Shown piece by piece: positions 50,795 through 58,294 of a stretch of DNA of 64,000 bases. The stretch spans positions 186,001 to 250,000 of the forward strand of contig NZ_JADPJI010000006.1 in assembly GCF_023073355.1 (NCBI RefSeq), read 5' to 3'. A program made the translations under genes and the position numbers. Under the pieces are notes generated by a model that worked only from the letters and a program-made list of their open reading frames with translations, was not told the origin of the DNA and did not search any database. Within the stretch, counting starts at the first letter, position 1; each line of letters starts with the position of its first letter. The stretch is from Bradyrhizobium sp. 199 (GTDB lineage Bacteria; Pseudomonadota; Alphaproteobacteria; Rhizobiales; Xanthobacteraceae).

Positions 50795-51568
50795 ATGGAC
50801 CTGATCGCCAGCCACATCAGCCATTGCTTCGGCGATCTTGCCGTGCTCGACGACGTCTCCTTCACCGTCGGCGCCGGCGAGGTGGTGGCGGTCGTCGGGC
50901 CTTCGGGCTGCGGGAAGAGCACGCTGCTGTCGATCCTTGGCGGCCTGCTGCAGCCGACCTCCGGCGCGCCTGAGTTGCGGGGCTCGCCGCCGGCGGACAG
51001 TCTCAATCCGCTGACTTTCGTGTTCCAGGACTTTGCCTTGCTGCCCTGGGCTACGGTCGAGGAGAACGTCGAATTCGCGCTGCTGCACGCCCAGCTTTCG
51101 GCCGCGCAACGCCGGGCGCTGGTCGACGACGCCTTGCGCCGCACGGGGCTGACTGATTTCCGCAGAACCTATCCAAAGCAGCTCTCCGGCGGTATGCGCC
51201 AGCGCGTCGGCATTTCGCGCGCACTCGCGGTGAGGCCCGCTATCCTGCTGATGGATGAGCCGTTGTCGGCGCTTGATTCGCAGACCCGCGAATTGCTGAT
51301 GGAGGATTTCGTCCGCCTGCTCGCCGATGGCGGCATGGGCGCGGTCTATGTCACGCATAATCTCGAAGAGGCGGCGCGGCTCGCCGATCGCATCGTGGTG
51401 CTGTCGCGGCGGCCGGGCCGCATTCGCGAGGTCGTGACCGTGCCGATGACGCGCGCTGCGCGCGGCGAAGCTGAAGCGCGCGAGAAGCTGCTGGCGCTGC
51501 AGAACCAGATCTGGTCGCTGATCCGCAACGAGGCCATCGATGCCGAGCGCGAGGTCCAGCATGCTTGA
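50795..51568 (+). CDS. ABC transporter ATPase (nitrate/taurine type)
   Basis: 257 aa. Walker A GPSGCGKS, Q-loop VFQDFALLPW, signature LSGGMRQRVGISRAL, Walker B ILLMDEPLSAL and H-loop VTHNLEEA are all intact. The SALDSQTRELL and ALLPWATVEENVEF blocks are typical of the SsuB/TauB/NrtD group. Partner of the binding protein (49644) and the permease, which it overlaps by 8 nt. Confidence 0.96.
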   Translation: MDLIASHISHCFGDLAVLDDVSFTVGAGEVVAVVGPSGCGKSTLLSILGGLLQPTSGAPELRGSPPADSLNPLTFVFQDFALLPWATVEENVEFALLHAQLSAAQRRALVDDALRRTGLTDFRRTYPKQLSGGMRQRVGISRALAVRPAILLMDEPLSALDSQTRELLMEDFVRLLADGGMGAVYVTHNLEEAARLADRIVVLSRRPGRIREVVTVPMTRAARGEAEAREKLLALQNQIWSLIRNEAIDAEREVQHA

Positions 51569-52385
51569 TCGTGCCGCAGCGGAAGCGACAGCAAAGACCG
51601 AAGCGAGCCGCCCCGTCCGCTTTCGCGGCGCCGGCTTCGTGCCTGCATCGAGCCGGTTCGGCGGCTGGATCGCGCTCGTCCTGGTCATCGCGATCTGGCA
51701 GGCGGCCGGCAGCGCCGGCCTCGTCAATGCGCTGTTCCTGCCAACCCCCTTTGCAATCGGGCGCGCGATCTACCAGCTTGCGATCTCGGGTGCGCTCTGG
51801 CAGCACCTGTCGGCGTCGCTGCTGCGCATCGGCGTCGGCTGGCTGCTGGGGACTGCGGCCGGTATCGCGGTCGGCTTCGCCATCGGCCTGTCGCGGCTTG
51901 CGCGCAGCGTCGGCATCACCTTCATCTCCGCGCTGTTCCCGATCCCCAAGATCGCGCTGCTGCCGCTTCTGATCCTCTGGCTTGGCATCGGCGAAGAGCC
52001 GAAGATCGCAACCATTGCGCTCGGGGTCTTTTTCTCGACCGCGATCTCGGTCTATAGCGGCGTCGACGCGGTGCCGCGCAATCTGATCCGCATGGCGCAG
52101 AGCTTCAACGTGCCGTTTGCGACCATCGTACGCAAGGTGATCTGGCCGGGCGCACTGCCCGCGATCCTCGCCGGCTTCCGCATCACCGCCTCCGTCGCGC
52201 TGTTACTCGTCGTCAGCGCCGAGATGATCGGCGCCCAATACGGCATCGGCGCCTTCGTGCTCCAGGCCGGCAATCTGATGCAGACCGATCAGCTGCTGGC
52301 GGGCGTGGTGATCCTGTCGGTGTTCGGGCTTGCGGTCGGGAAGGTGATCGGCTGGCTGGAGACAAGGCTGCTGCACTGGCGGTAG
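51561..52385 (+). CDS. ABC transporter permease (nitrate/taurine type)
   Basis: 274 aa with about six membrane helices. FISALFPIPKIALLPLLILW is the family block, with the cytoplasmic EAA-type loop MAQSFNVPFATIVRKVIWPGALPAILAGFR, which docks on the ATPase. ATG 51561 overlaps the ATPase stop by 8 nt. The C-terminal helices end LETRLLHWR. Confidence 0.94.
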   Translation: MLDRAAAEATAKTEASRPVRFRGAGFVPASSRFGGWIALVLVIAIWQAAGSAGLVNALFLPTPFAIGRAIYQLAISGALWQHLSASLLRIGVGWLLGTAAGIAVGFAIGLSRLARSVGITFISALFPIPKIALLPLLILWLGIGEEPKIATIALGVFFSTAISVYSGVDAVPRNLIRMAQSFNVPFATIVRKVIWPGALPAILAGFRITASVALLLVVSAEMIGAQYGIGAFVLQAGNLMQTDQLLAGVVILSVFGLAVGKVIGWLETRLLHWR

Positions 52386-52402
52386 CCAAATTCACCGCTG
52401 CC

Positions 52403-52492
52403 TAGGGTGGGCAAAGCGAAGCGTGCCCACCATCTCTCCATGAGTCGCGAAGACGTGGGCACGGCGCAACGGCGCCTTTGCCCACCTTCCGA
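52403..52492. repeat. intergenic repeat, GGTGGGCAAAGCGAAGCGTGCCCACC family
   Basis: AGGGTGGGCAAAGCGAAGCG with TGCCCACC at the left and GTGGGCACGGCGCAACGGCG with CCTTTGCCCACC at the right. It lies between convergent genes and may serve as a transcription stop. Copy of the family at 21876, 36695 and 54893. Confidence 0.78.
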
Positions 52493-52497
52493 GACCT

Positions 52498-53538
52498 TCA
52501 CGCGTTCCCGCGGTCCTCCCGGAACAAATCCAGCTTCTGCTGCACCGGCCGATCCGAGAAGCTGAACAGCACGGCGTCGTCCTCCGCCTCGTGCGTCACC
52601 CACTGCCAGCTCGGCACCACGAACAGGTCGCGCGGGCCCCATTCGAAAACGGCATCGCCGATGCGGCTGCGGCCACGGCCTTCGATCGGGCAGAACACCG
52701 TCGCGTCGGTCGACCGATAGCGCGCGGTCTTGAATCCCTTCGGCAGCAGCTGGATGAAGGTGCCGATCGTCGGCATCGCGAAATCGCCGGTCTCGGGATT
52801 GCTGAACTTCAGCTTCAGCCCGTGGCAGGCGTCCCATTCCTGGCTCGTCCTCGCCTTCTCCAGCGCTTCGCGGGTGTAGGCATAGGGGTAGCTGAAGATC
52901 GGCGAGGTTTTCGACGAACGCTTCACGTCGACGGGCAAGAGATTGTGGCCGTAGCGCGCAAAGCTGTCGCCGGCAGGCCTTGTGATCTTCTGCTGGTCTT
53001 CCTTCGAGCCCTCCGCAAACGAGCAGTCGAAGAACTGCACCAACGGGATGTCGAGGCCATCGAGCCAGAACATCGGCTCGCTGGTCTCGTTGGAATGATC
53101 GTGCCAGGTCATCGACGGCGTGATGATGAAGTCGCCCGGCTCCATCGCGGTGCGCTCGCCGTCCACCGCGGTGTGCGCGCCCTTGCCTTCGAGCACGAAG
53201 CGCAGCGCCGACTGGCTGTGGCGATGCGCCGGCGCGACGTCGCCGGGCACCACCATCTGCACGCCGGCATAGAGCGAGGTCGTGATCTTGGATTGGCCGC
53301 GCAGGCCGGGATTCTCCAGCACCAGCACGCGCCGTTCGGCTTCCTTGGCGGTGATGAGCTTGCCGGCCTCTATCATGTAGTCGCGGATGACTTCGAATTT
53401 CCATAGGTGAGGCCGGCAGGCGCTCTTCGGCTCCGGCGTGATCAGATCGCTCATCACCGTCCACAGCGCGGTGAGGTTTTCGCCGTCTATCTTCTTGTAG
53501 AACGCCTCGCGTTCCGGCGTCTTGGTCACGGCTTCCAT
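52498..53538 (-). CDS. gentisate 1,2-dioxygenase
   Basis: 346 aa. Bicupin fold with H105-x-H107 in VAPAHRHSQSALRFVLEG and H146 in MTWHDHSN, the three iron ligands expected for gentisate dioxygenase (family knowledge: H104/H106/H145 in E. coli). The opening FYKKIDGENLTALWTV and the CRPHLWKFEVIRDYM block are typical. It cleaves gentisate to maleylpyruvate. The ATG at 53538 has CGGGAG 7 nt upstream. It is divergent from the maleylpyruvate-isomerase-like gene, and its promoter region carries the 25-bp element shared with the aryl-CoA hydroxylase operon. Confidence 0.92.
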   Translation of the reverse strand: MEAVTKTPEREAFYKKIDGENLTALWTVMSDLITPEPKSACRPHLWKFEVIRDYMIEAGKLITAKEAERRVLVLENPGLRGQSKITTSLYAGVQMVVPGDVAPAHRHSQSALRFVLEGKGAHTAVDGERTAMEPGDFIITPSMTWHDHSNETSEPMFWLDGLDIPLVQFFDCSFAEGSKEDQQKITRPAGDSFARYGHNLLPVDVKRSSKTSPIFSYPYAYTREALEKARTSQEWDACHGLKLKFSNPETGDFAMPTIGTFIQLLPKGFKTARYRSTDATVFCPIEGRGRSRIGDAVFEWGPRDLFVVPSWQWVTHEAEDDAVLFSFSDRPVQQKLDLFREDRGNA

Positions 53539-53563
53539 GTTGCGGCTCCCGATCGTTTTGTTG

Positions 53564-53597
53564 ATTGACAGTATACTCACGATCTAGGTAGCGTCAA
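53564..53597 (-). promoter_or_regulatory. promoter and operator of the gentisate dioxygenase gene
   Basis: Read on the minus strand, -35 TTGACG (53592-53597), 16-nt spacer, -10 TATACT (53570-53575). The 25-bp element at 53564-53588 overlaps the -10 and is 23/25 identical to the one at 57783-57807. It contains the perfect 8-bp palindrome AGTATACT. The position fits a repressor that blocks RNA polymerase. Confidence 0.7.
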
Positions 53598-53622
53598 CGC
53601 GATCGAACGCGTTACAAGGCAG

Positions 53623-53699
53623 TCATTCCGGGGCGGCTTGAAGAGCCGAACCCGGAGTCTCGAGATCCGGGCTCTCGCTTGCGAGCCCCGGAATGACGC
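53623..53699. repeat. intergenic repeat, CATTCCGGGGC...GAGCCCCGGAATGAC family
   Basis: Long imperfect inverted repeat: TCATTCCGGGGCGGCTTG at the left and CTTGCGAGCCCCGGAATGA at the right, with GAGTCTCGAGATCCGGG in the middle. Between the divergent dioxygenase and isomerase genes. Copies at 25855 and 50655. Confidence 0.8.
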
Positions 53700-53716
53700 A
53701 AAACAAGGAGGTCTCG

Positions 53717-54349
53717 ATGAAGCTGCACGGCTATTTCCGCTCCAGCGCCGCGTATCGCGTGCGCATCGCGCTGAATCTTAAGGGCCTCGGCGCCGAGCAT
53801 CTGCCGCATCATCTTCGCAAGGGCGAGCAATGCGCGCCGGCCTATCTCGCCATCAATCCGCAAGGCTTGGTGCCCGCATTGGAGAACGATGCGGGTACAG
53901 TGCTGACCCAATCGGTGGCGATCATCGAATGGCTCGACGAGACGCACCCCAATCCGCCACTGCTGCCGAAAGATCCGCTGCGGCGCGCCAAGGTGCGGGC
54001 GTTTGCGCTGGCGATCGCCTGCGACACCCATCCCGTGCAGAACCTGAAGGTGCTGGCGCGGCTGCGCGAGCTCGGCCTGCCCGAAGAGAAGGTCCAGGAC
54101 TGGGCGGGATGGGTCAATCGGGAGGGACTGTCGGCCTGCGAGACGCTGATCCGGGACGAAGCGGGCCCGTTCTGCTTCGGCGATGCGCCGACGCTGGCCG
54201 ATCTCTGTCTCCTGCCGCAACTCGCCAATGCGCGTCGCTTCGGTGTCGATGTCGCGGCCTATCCGCGCCTGCTCAAGGCCGAGGCCGCCGCCAAGGCGCT
54301 TGCAGCTTTCGCAGATGCCGCACCGGAGAAGCAGCCCGATGCCGAGTAA
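53717..54349 (+). CDS. maleylacetoacetate/maleylpyruvate isomerase (zeta-class GST)
   Basis: 210 aa. The zeta-GST signature SSAAYRVRIALNLKG opens the protein (SSCSxRVRIAL in the family; here the second Ser is followed by Ala-Ala). NPQGLVPALENDAG carries the cis-Pro, and HPVQNLKVLARL with GDAPTLADLCLLPQLANARR the C-domain. It isomerises the maleyl product of gentisate or homogentisate cleavage; next to gentisate dioxygenase the substrate is most likely maleylpyruvate (inference). AAGGAGG lies 5 nt before the ATG. Its 3' end overlaps the MarR gene by 11 nt. Confidence 0.9.
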   Translation: MKLHGYFRSSAAYRVRIALNLKGLGAEHLPHHLRKGEQCAPAYLAINPQGLVPALENDAGTVLTQSVAIIEWLDETHPNPPLLPKDPLRRAKVRAFALAIACDTHPVQNLKVLARLRELGLPEEKVQDWAGWVNREGLSACETLIRDEAGPFCFGDAPTLADLCLLPQLANARRFGVDVAAYPRLLKAEAAAKALAAFADAAPEKQPDAE

Positions 54350-54818
54350 GCCTGCCGCTCCGATCACGATCGACGCGGTCTATGCCGCGCCCGGCTATCT
54401 GTTCCGGCGCATGCAGCAGATCGCGGTCTCGATCTTCATGGAGGAGTGCAAGGCGTTCGACCTGACGCCGGTGCAATATGCGGCGCTGATCGCGATCCAC
54501 ACCCATCCCGGCATTGACGCCACGCGGCTGTCCGCGGTGATCGCGTTCGACCGCTCCACGCTCGGCAGCGTGATCGAGCGGTTGCAGGCCAAGAACTATA
54601 TCGACCGCAAACCGGCGCCCGAGGACAAGCGCATCAAGCTGCTCTACCTGACGAAATCCGGCGCCGCGATCTTGCGCGAGATCATCCCGGCGGTCGAACG
54701 CGCCCAGGCCCGGATGCTGGAGCCGCTGAAGCCCACGGAGCGCAAGACGCTGATAGGGTTGCTGGTGCAGCTCGTCGACCTCAACAACGAAGCGTCACGC
54801 GTGCCGCTGCGTGCCTAG
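54339..54818 (+). CDS. MarR family regulator
   Basis: 159 aa. A helical dimer region (GYLFRRMQQIAVSIFMEECK) is followed by the winged helix: DLTPVQYAALIAIHTHPGID, TRLSAVIAFDRSTLGSVIER as the recognition helix, and the wing DRKPAPEDKRIKLLYLT. The ATG lies inside the end of the isomerase gene, so they are co-translated. MarR proteins in aromatic pathways commonly bind aryl-CoA or aromatic acids and repress nearby operons. The two near-identical 25-bp elements upstream of the dioxygenase and hydroxylase genes are the natural candidates for its operators (inference). Confidence 0.93.
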   Translation: MPSKPAAPITIDAVYAAPGYLFRRMQQIAVSIFMEECKAFDLTPVQYAALIAIHTHPGIDATRLSAVIAFDRSTLGSVIERLQAKNYIDRKPAPEDKRIKLLYLTKSGAAILREIIPAVERAQARMLEPLKPTERKTLIGLLVQLVDLNNEASRVPLRA

Positions 54819-54892
54819 GATGCGCTGGAGCATCTGGGGAAGGCGGGGTGAGGGCGGGCGTGTGGGGCGACGTTGGCGCCTCACGCTCGTAT

Positions 54893-54991
54893 TCGTAGGT
54901 TGGCAATGGCGCCCTTGCGCCGTGCCCACGACTTCCCGTGATCTTGAAAGTTGGTGGGCACGGCGCTGCGCGCCTTTGCCCACCCTACGAC
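54893..54991. repeat. intergenic repeat, GGTTGGCAATGGCGC...GTGCCCAC family
   Basis: GTAGGTTGGCAATGGCGCCC and GCGCCGTGCCCACG at the left, GGTGGGCACGGCGCTGCGCG and CCTTTGCCCACCCTACG at the right. Fourth copy of the family, in the convergent gap between MarR and the CoA ligase. Confidence 0.78.
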
Positions 54992-55018
54992 GGCCGCGCG
55001 TGGACCCGCACCTGTTCC

Positions 55019-56632
55019 TCACATCCTGAGTAGCGCCTGCCGGTCGATCTTCCCCGTGCCCGTCTTCGGCAACTCGTCGATGAAGATCACTTCGCGCGGA
55101 TATTTGTAGGGCAGCAGCTTGCCCTTTACATAGTCCTGCAGCCGCCGCCTCGCGTCACCCTGGTTAACCGTGCGGCTGTTCATCACCACCACCGCCTTCA
55201 GCGTCATGCGGCGATCGGGCAGCTCGGCGGCGAATACCGCGCATTCGCGGATATCGGGATGGTCGGCGAGGCAGAGCTCGACCTCGAGCGGGTAGACCCA
55301 CTGTCCCGAGATCTTGATGAGATCATCGGCGCGGCCGCGGAAGAAGTGGAAGCCGTCGGCATCGCGGATGAAACGATCGCCGGTGTAGATCCACCCCTCC
55401 GCGCGGATCGTCTCGGCGGATTTGTCCGGCCGGTTCCAGTACAGCGGCGTATTGGAATCGCCCCGGACCCACAAAATGCCTTCCTCGTTGTCGCCGACGT
55501 CGCGGCCGTCCTTGTCGCGAAGCGCGAGTTCGTAGCCGGGCACGCGCAGGCCGGCGGCGCCGAGCTTCTTCTGCTCGGGCCGGTTGGACAGATAGATGTG
55601 CAGCACCTCGGTCGAGCCGAGGCCTTCGACGATCTCGAGGCCGGTGAGCGTCTTCCAGCCGTTGAAGACTTCGGCCGAGAGCACCTCGGCCGCGGAGAGC
55701 GACATGCGCAGCGACGAGAAATCCGTCAGTTGCGCGCCCTCGGCCTTGGTCAGCGAGGTGTAGAGCGTCGGCAGGCCGAAGAACACCGTGGGCCTGTGCT
55801 GCTCGATTGCCGCAAAGATCGATGCGGGTTTCGGCTGGCCCGGCAGCAGCAGCGTTGCCGCACCGGCTGAGAACGGGAAGGTGACGGAGTTGCCAAAGCC
55901 ATAGGCGAAGAAAATCTTGGGCACCGAAAAGCAGATGTCGTCAGGCGTCAGCTTCAATACGTTCTGCGCAAAGGCCGCCTCGCTATAGGCCATGTCGTGC
56001 TGGAGATGCACGATGCCCTTGGGCCGACCGGTGGAGCCGGAGGAATACATCCAGAACGCCATCTCGTTGCGATGGGTGTCCGCTCCCGCCAGCTCGGCCG
56101 GGAATTGCGCGAGCCACCCTGCGGCGGAGATCGCCGCAGGCGCGGCATGATCGCCCGCCGCTCCGTTGACGACGATCAGCGTGCGCAGGCCCGTCTCCTT
56201 GCAAGCCTCCGCATTGAAGCGCGCCGCGAACTCGGCATCCGCCACCGCGACCGCCGCGCCGGAATCGGCGAGATAGAATTGCAGGAGATCCGGCGGCGTC
56301 AGCGTATTGATCAGGAGCGGCACGAAGCCGGCGCGCACCGCGCCGAAGAACGCGGCCGGGTAGGCCGGGGTGTCGTCGAGGAACAACAGCACGCGGTCGC
56401 CGCGCTTGAGGCCCAGCGATACAAAGCCGTTGCCCCAGCGGCAAGCCTCCGCGCAGAGCTCGGCATAGGTCCGCGTACCTGCCGGGCCCAAGAGCGCAAG
56501 CTTGTCGCCATGGCCTTTGGCGAGATTGTCGAACAGCACGCGGCTGGCGTTGTAGATGTCAGGAACGGCAAAGCCGATCTCGCGTGCCCCCTCGCTGCCC
56601 ATGGGCACCTGGTCGCGAATTTCGTTGCTCAT
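55019..56632 (-). CDS. benzoate-CoA ligase family protein (aryl-CoA ligase)
   Basis: 537 aa ANL enzyme of the benzoate-CoA ligase group: FAVPDIYNASRVLFDNLAKG start, P-loop YSSGSTGRPKG (196-206), FSVPKIFFAYGFGNSVTFPF (benzoate-ligase-specific), EGLGSTEVLHIYLSN, and TGDRFIRDADGFHFFRGRAD with the catalytic Lys528 of TGTGKIDRQ. It converts an aromatic acid to its CoA ester. ATG 56632 overlaps the monooxygenase stop by 4 nt (ATGA). With the aryl-CoA hydroxylase and the gentisate genes, salicylate or 3-hydroxybenzoate is the likely substrate (inference). Confidence 0.9.
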   Translation of the reverse strand: MSNEIRDQVPMGSEGAREIGFAVPDIYNASRVLFDNLAKGHGDKLALLGPAGTRTYAELCAEACRWGNGFVSLGLKRGDRVLLFLDDTPAYPAAFFGAVRAGFVPLLINTLTPPDLLQFYLADSGAAVAVADAEFAARFNAEACKETGLRTLIVVNGAAGDHAAPAAISAAGWLAQFPAELAGADTHRNEMAFWMYSSGSTGRPKGIVHLQHDMAYSEAAFAQNVLKLTPDDICFSVPKIFFAYGFGNSVTFPFSAGAATLLLPGQPKPASIFAAIEQHRPTVFFGLPTLYTSLTKAEGAQLTDFSSLRMSLSAAEVLSAEVFNGWKTLTGLEIVEGLGSTEVLHIYLSNRPEQKKLGAAGLRVPGYELALRDKDGRDVGDNEEGILWVRGDSNTPLYWNRPDKSAETIRAEGWIYTGDRFIRDADGFHFFRGRADDLIKISGQWVYPLEVELCLADHPDIRECAVFAAELPDRRMTLKAVVVMNSRTVNQGDARRRLQDYVKGKLLPYKYPREVIFIDELPKTGTGKIDRQALLRM

Positions 56633-57768
56633 GCCTCGTCTCCGCCGTTCTTGGCCGCCTCGTAACGGGCCATGAAGGCCGGCGACATCGTGCGCAGCCG
56701 GGAATCGTCGATACGGCCGGAGCGCGTGATGTAGCTGTAGGCGAAGTCCATCAGGTCGAGCTGCATGTGCTGGGCAAAGTGCTCGTACCAGAACGCCGAC
56801 GTGCGGGCGGCATTGACGAGCTTCTGCACCACCGGTTTTCGCGCGGCCTGGTAGCGATGGAGAGCGGTGGCAAGATGCGCATCCGATTCCAGCGCCTTGA
56901 CCAATGCAATGGCGTCCTCGATCGCAAGCCGCGTGCCCGAACCGATGGAGAAGTGCGCGGAGTGCAGGGCATCGCCGAGCAGCACCATGTTCTTGAACGA
57001 CCAACGCTCGTTCCAGACCCAGGGAAAGTTGCGCCAGACCGATTTATTGGAGACCAGGCAATGGCCGCCAAGCGTATCCGCGAACACCTCTTCGCAGACG
57101 CCCTTGGACTGTTCGACGTCCTTGTAGGCGAATCCGTAGGCCTGCCAGGTTGCGTGGTCGCATTCGACCAGGAAGGTGCTCATGGCCGGCGAGTAGCGGT
57201 AGTGATGGGCGTTGAAGGCGCCGCGGTCGGTCTTCACGAAGGTCTGCGACAGCGTATCGAATCGCTTCGAGGTGCCGTACCAGACGAACTTGTTGGAGGA
57301 GTAGGACTGCGAGGTGCCGAAATCGCCCTCATAGGCGCGGCGCACCAGCGAATTCAGTCCGTCGGCGGCGACGATCAGATCGTGCCCATTGAGCTGGTCG
57401 ATGGCGTGGATCGGCGTATCGAAGCGCGGCGTGACACCGACGCCGAGCGCGCGCTGCTGCAGAAACCTCAGGAGCTCGAGCCGCCCGATCGAGGAGAAGC
57501 CAACGCCGTCGATGGCGACGCTGTCGCCGCCGAGGTTCAGCGTGATGTTCTCCCAGCTCTCCATATGCGGCGCGATCGCGTCGACGGTTTCGGGGTCGTC
57601 GGCGCGCAGGAATTCCAGAGCCTGGTCGGAGAACACGACGCCAAAGCCCCAGGTCGCGTCGGCCGGGTTCTGTTCGAACAGGTCGACTTGATCCTCGGGG
57701 TGACGCTTCTTCCAGAGATAGGCGAAGTAGAGCCCACCGGGCCCCCCGCCAATCACGGCGATCCGCAA
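56629..57768 (-). CDS. flavin monooxygenase, salicylyl-CoA 5-hydroxylase-like
   Basis: 379 aa from TTG 57768 with an ideal GGGAGG 7 nt upstream. RIAVIGGGPGGLYFAYLWKK (GxGxxG), then GFGVVFSDQALEFLR, VAADGLNSLVRRAYEGDFG (DG motif), and LLGDALHSAHFSIGSGTRLA (GD motif, flavin ribityl contact). The chain stops after the PHBH-like domain, unlike 2-aminobenzoyl-CoA monooxygenase/reductase, which carries an extra OYE domain. It resembles aryl-CoA hydroxylases such as SdgC (salicylyl-CoA to gentisyl-CoA). First gene of the two-gene operon with the CoA ligase. The operator element lies 15 nt upstream. Confidence 0.85.
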   Translation of the reverse strand: MRIAVIGGGPGGLYFAYLWKKRHPEDQVDLFEQNPADATWGFGVVFSDQALEFLRADDPETVDAIAPHMESWENITLNLGGDSVAIDGVGFSSIGRLELLRFLQQRALGVGVTPRFDTPIHAIDQLNGHDLIVAADGLNSLVRRAYEGDFGTSQSYSSNKFVWYGTSKRFDTLSQTFVKTDRGAFNAHHYRYSPAMSTFLVECDHATWQAYGFAYKDVEQSKGVCEEVFADTLGGHCLVSNKSVWRNFPWVWNERWSFKNMVLLGDALHSAHFSIGSGTRLAIEDAIALVKALESDAHLATALHRYQAARKPVVQKLVNAARTSAFWYEHFAQHMQLDLMDFAYSYITRSGRIDDSRLRTMSPAFMARYEAAKNGGDEA

Positions 57769-57782
57769 CGTCTGCCTCCCTA

Positions 57783-57807
57783 ATTGACAGTATACTTACT
57801 ATCTAGG
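57783..57807 (-). promoter_or_regulatory. 25-bp operator element before the hydroxylase-ligase operon
   Basis: 23 of 25 bases match the element at 53564-53588, with the same orientation relative to its gene. On the coding strand it includes the -10 TATACT (57789-57794) and the palindrome AGTATACT. Sixteen nt further upstream the -35 is weak (TAGGCT), so this promoter may be weaker than the dioxygenase promoter. Confidence 0.65.
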
Positions 57808-57960
57808 GGTAGCCTAATGTGCTCCGACGTCCTGCGCCAGCGGAATTATCAGCCAAGCGCGGGCGCGCCGAAGCCCATATTCGGACACACGTTCTACGCA
57901 CGCCCAAACCGTCAGGTCCAAATCATAGCCAAACCGCGCCGACTTGGCTATCCGCCGCGT

Positions 57961-58176
57961 TCAGACGCAGCGCTTCACGTACACCCCGTTGACCAGCACC
58001 CGGGTACAGCGGACCACCGGAGCCGGCTTGCGGACAACGACGGCCGCGTTCGGGCCGACGCAACCGGCGCGATGGACCCCGCGGGCACACACCACCGCGT
58101 TGGCATCGGTGGCCTCGAACGTCATGGTCGCTCCGAAGGCGAGGAGTGCAGAAGCAGCGAGCAGCAATGAACGCAT
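57961..58176 (-). CDS. small exported protein, unknown
   Basis: 71 aa. A signal peptide (RSLLLAASALLAFGATMT) is followed by a mature part with four cysteines (VVCARGVHRAGCVGPNA... VRCTRVLVNGVYVKRCV). This CxRGxxRxGCxGPxxAxxV layout is a recurrent small-secretome type in Bradyrhizobium, function unknown. GGGAGGAC lies before the ATG. Confidence 0.75.
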   Translation of the reverse strand: MRSLLLAASALLAFGATMTFEATDANAVVCARGVHRAGCVGPNAAVVVRKPAPVVRCTRVLVNGVYVKRCV

Positions 58177-58294
58177 GTTGTCCTCCCGGCTTGTCGTGAT
58201 TGAAATCGGATATCAGCAAAACATTTGTCGTTTCAGGCGTGCGCGAATTCATTTGCGCACGCCGCCGATCATCGACGCGCCAACGCGCGCGATC

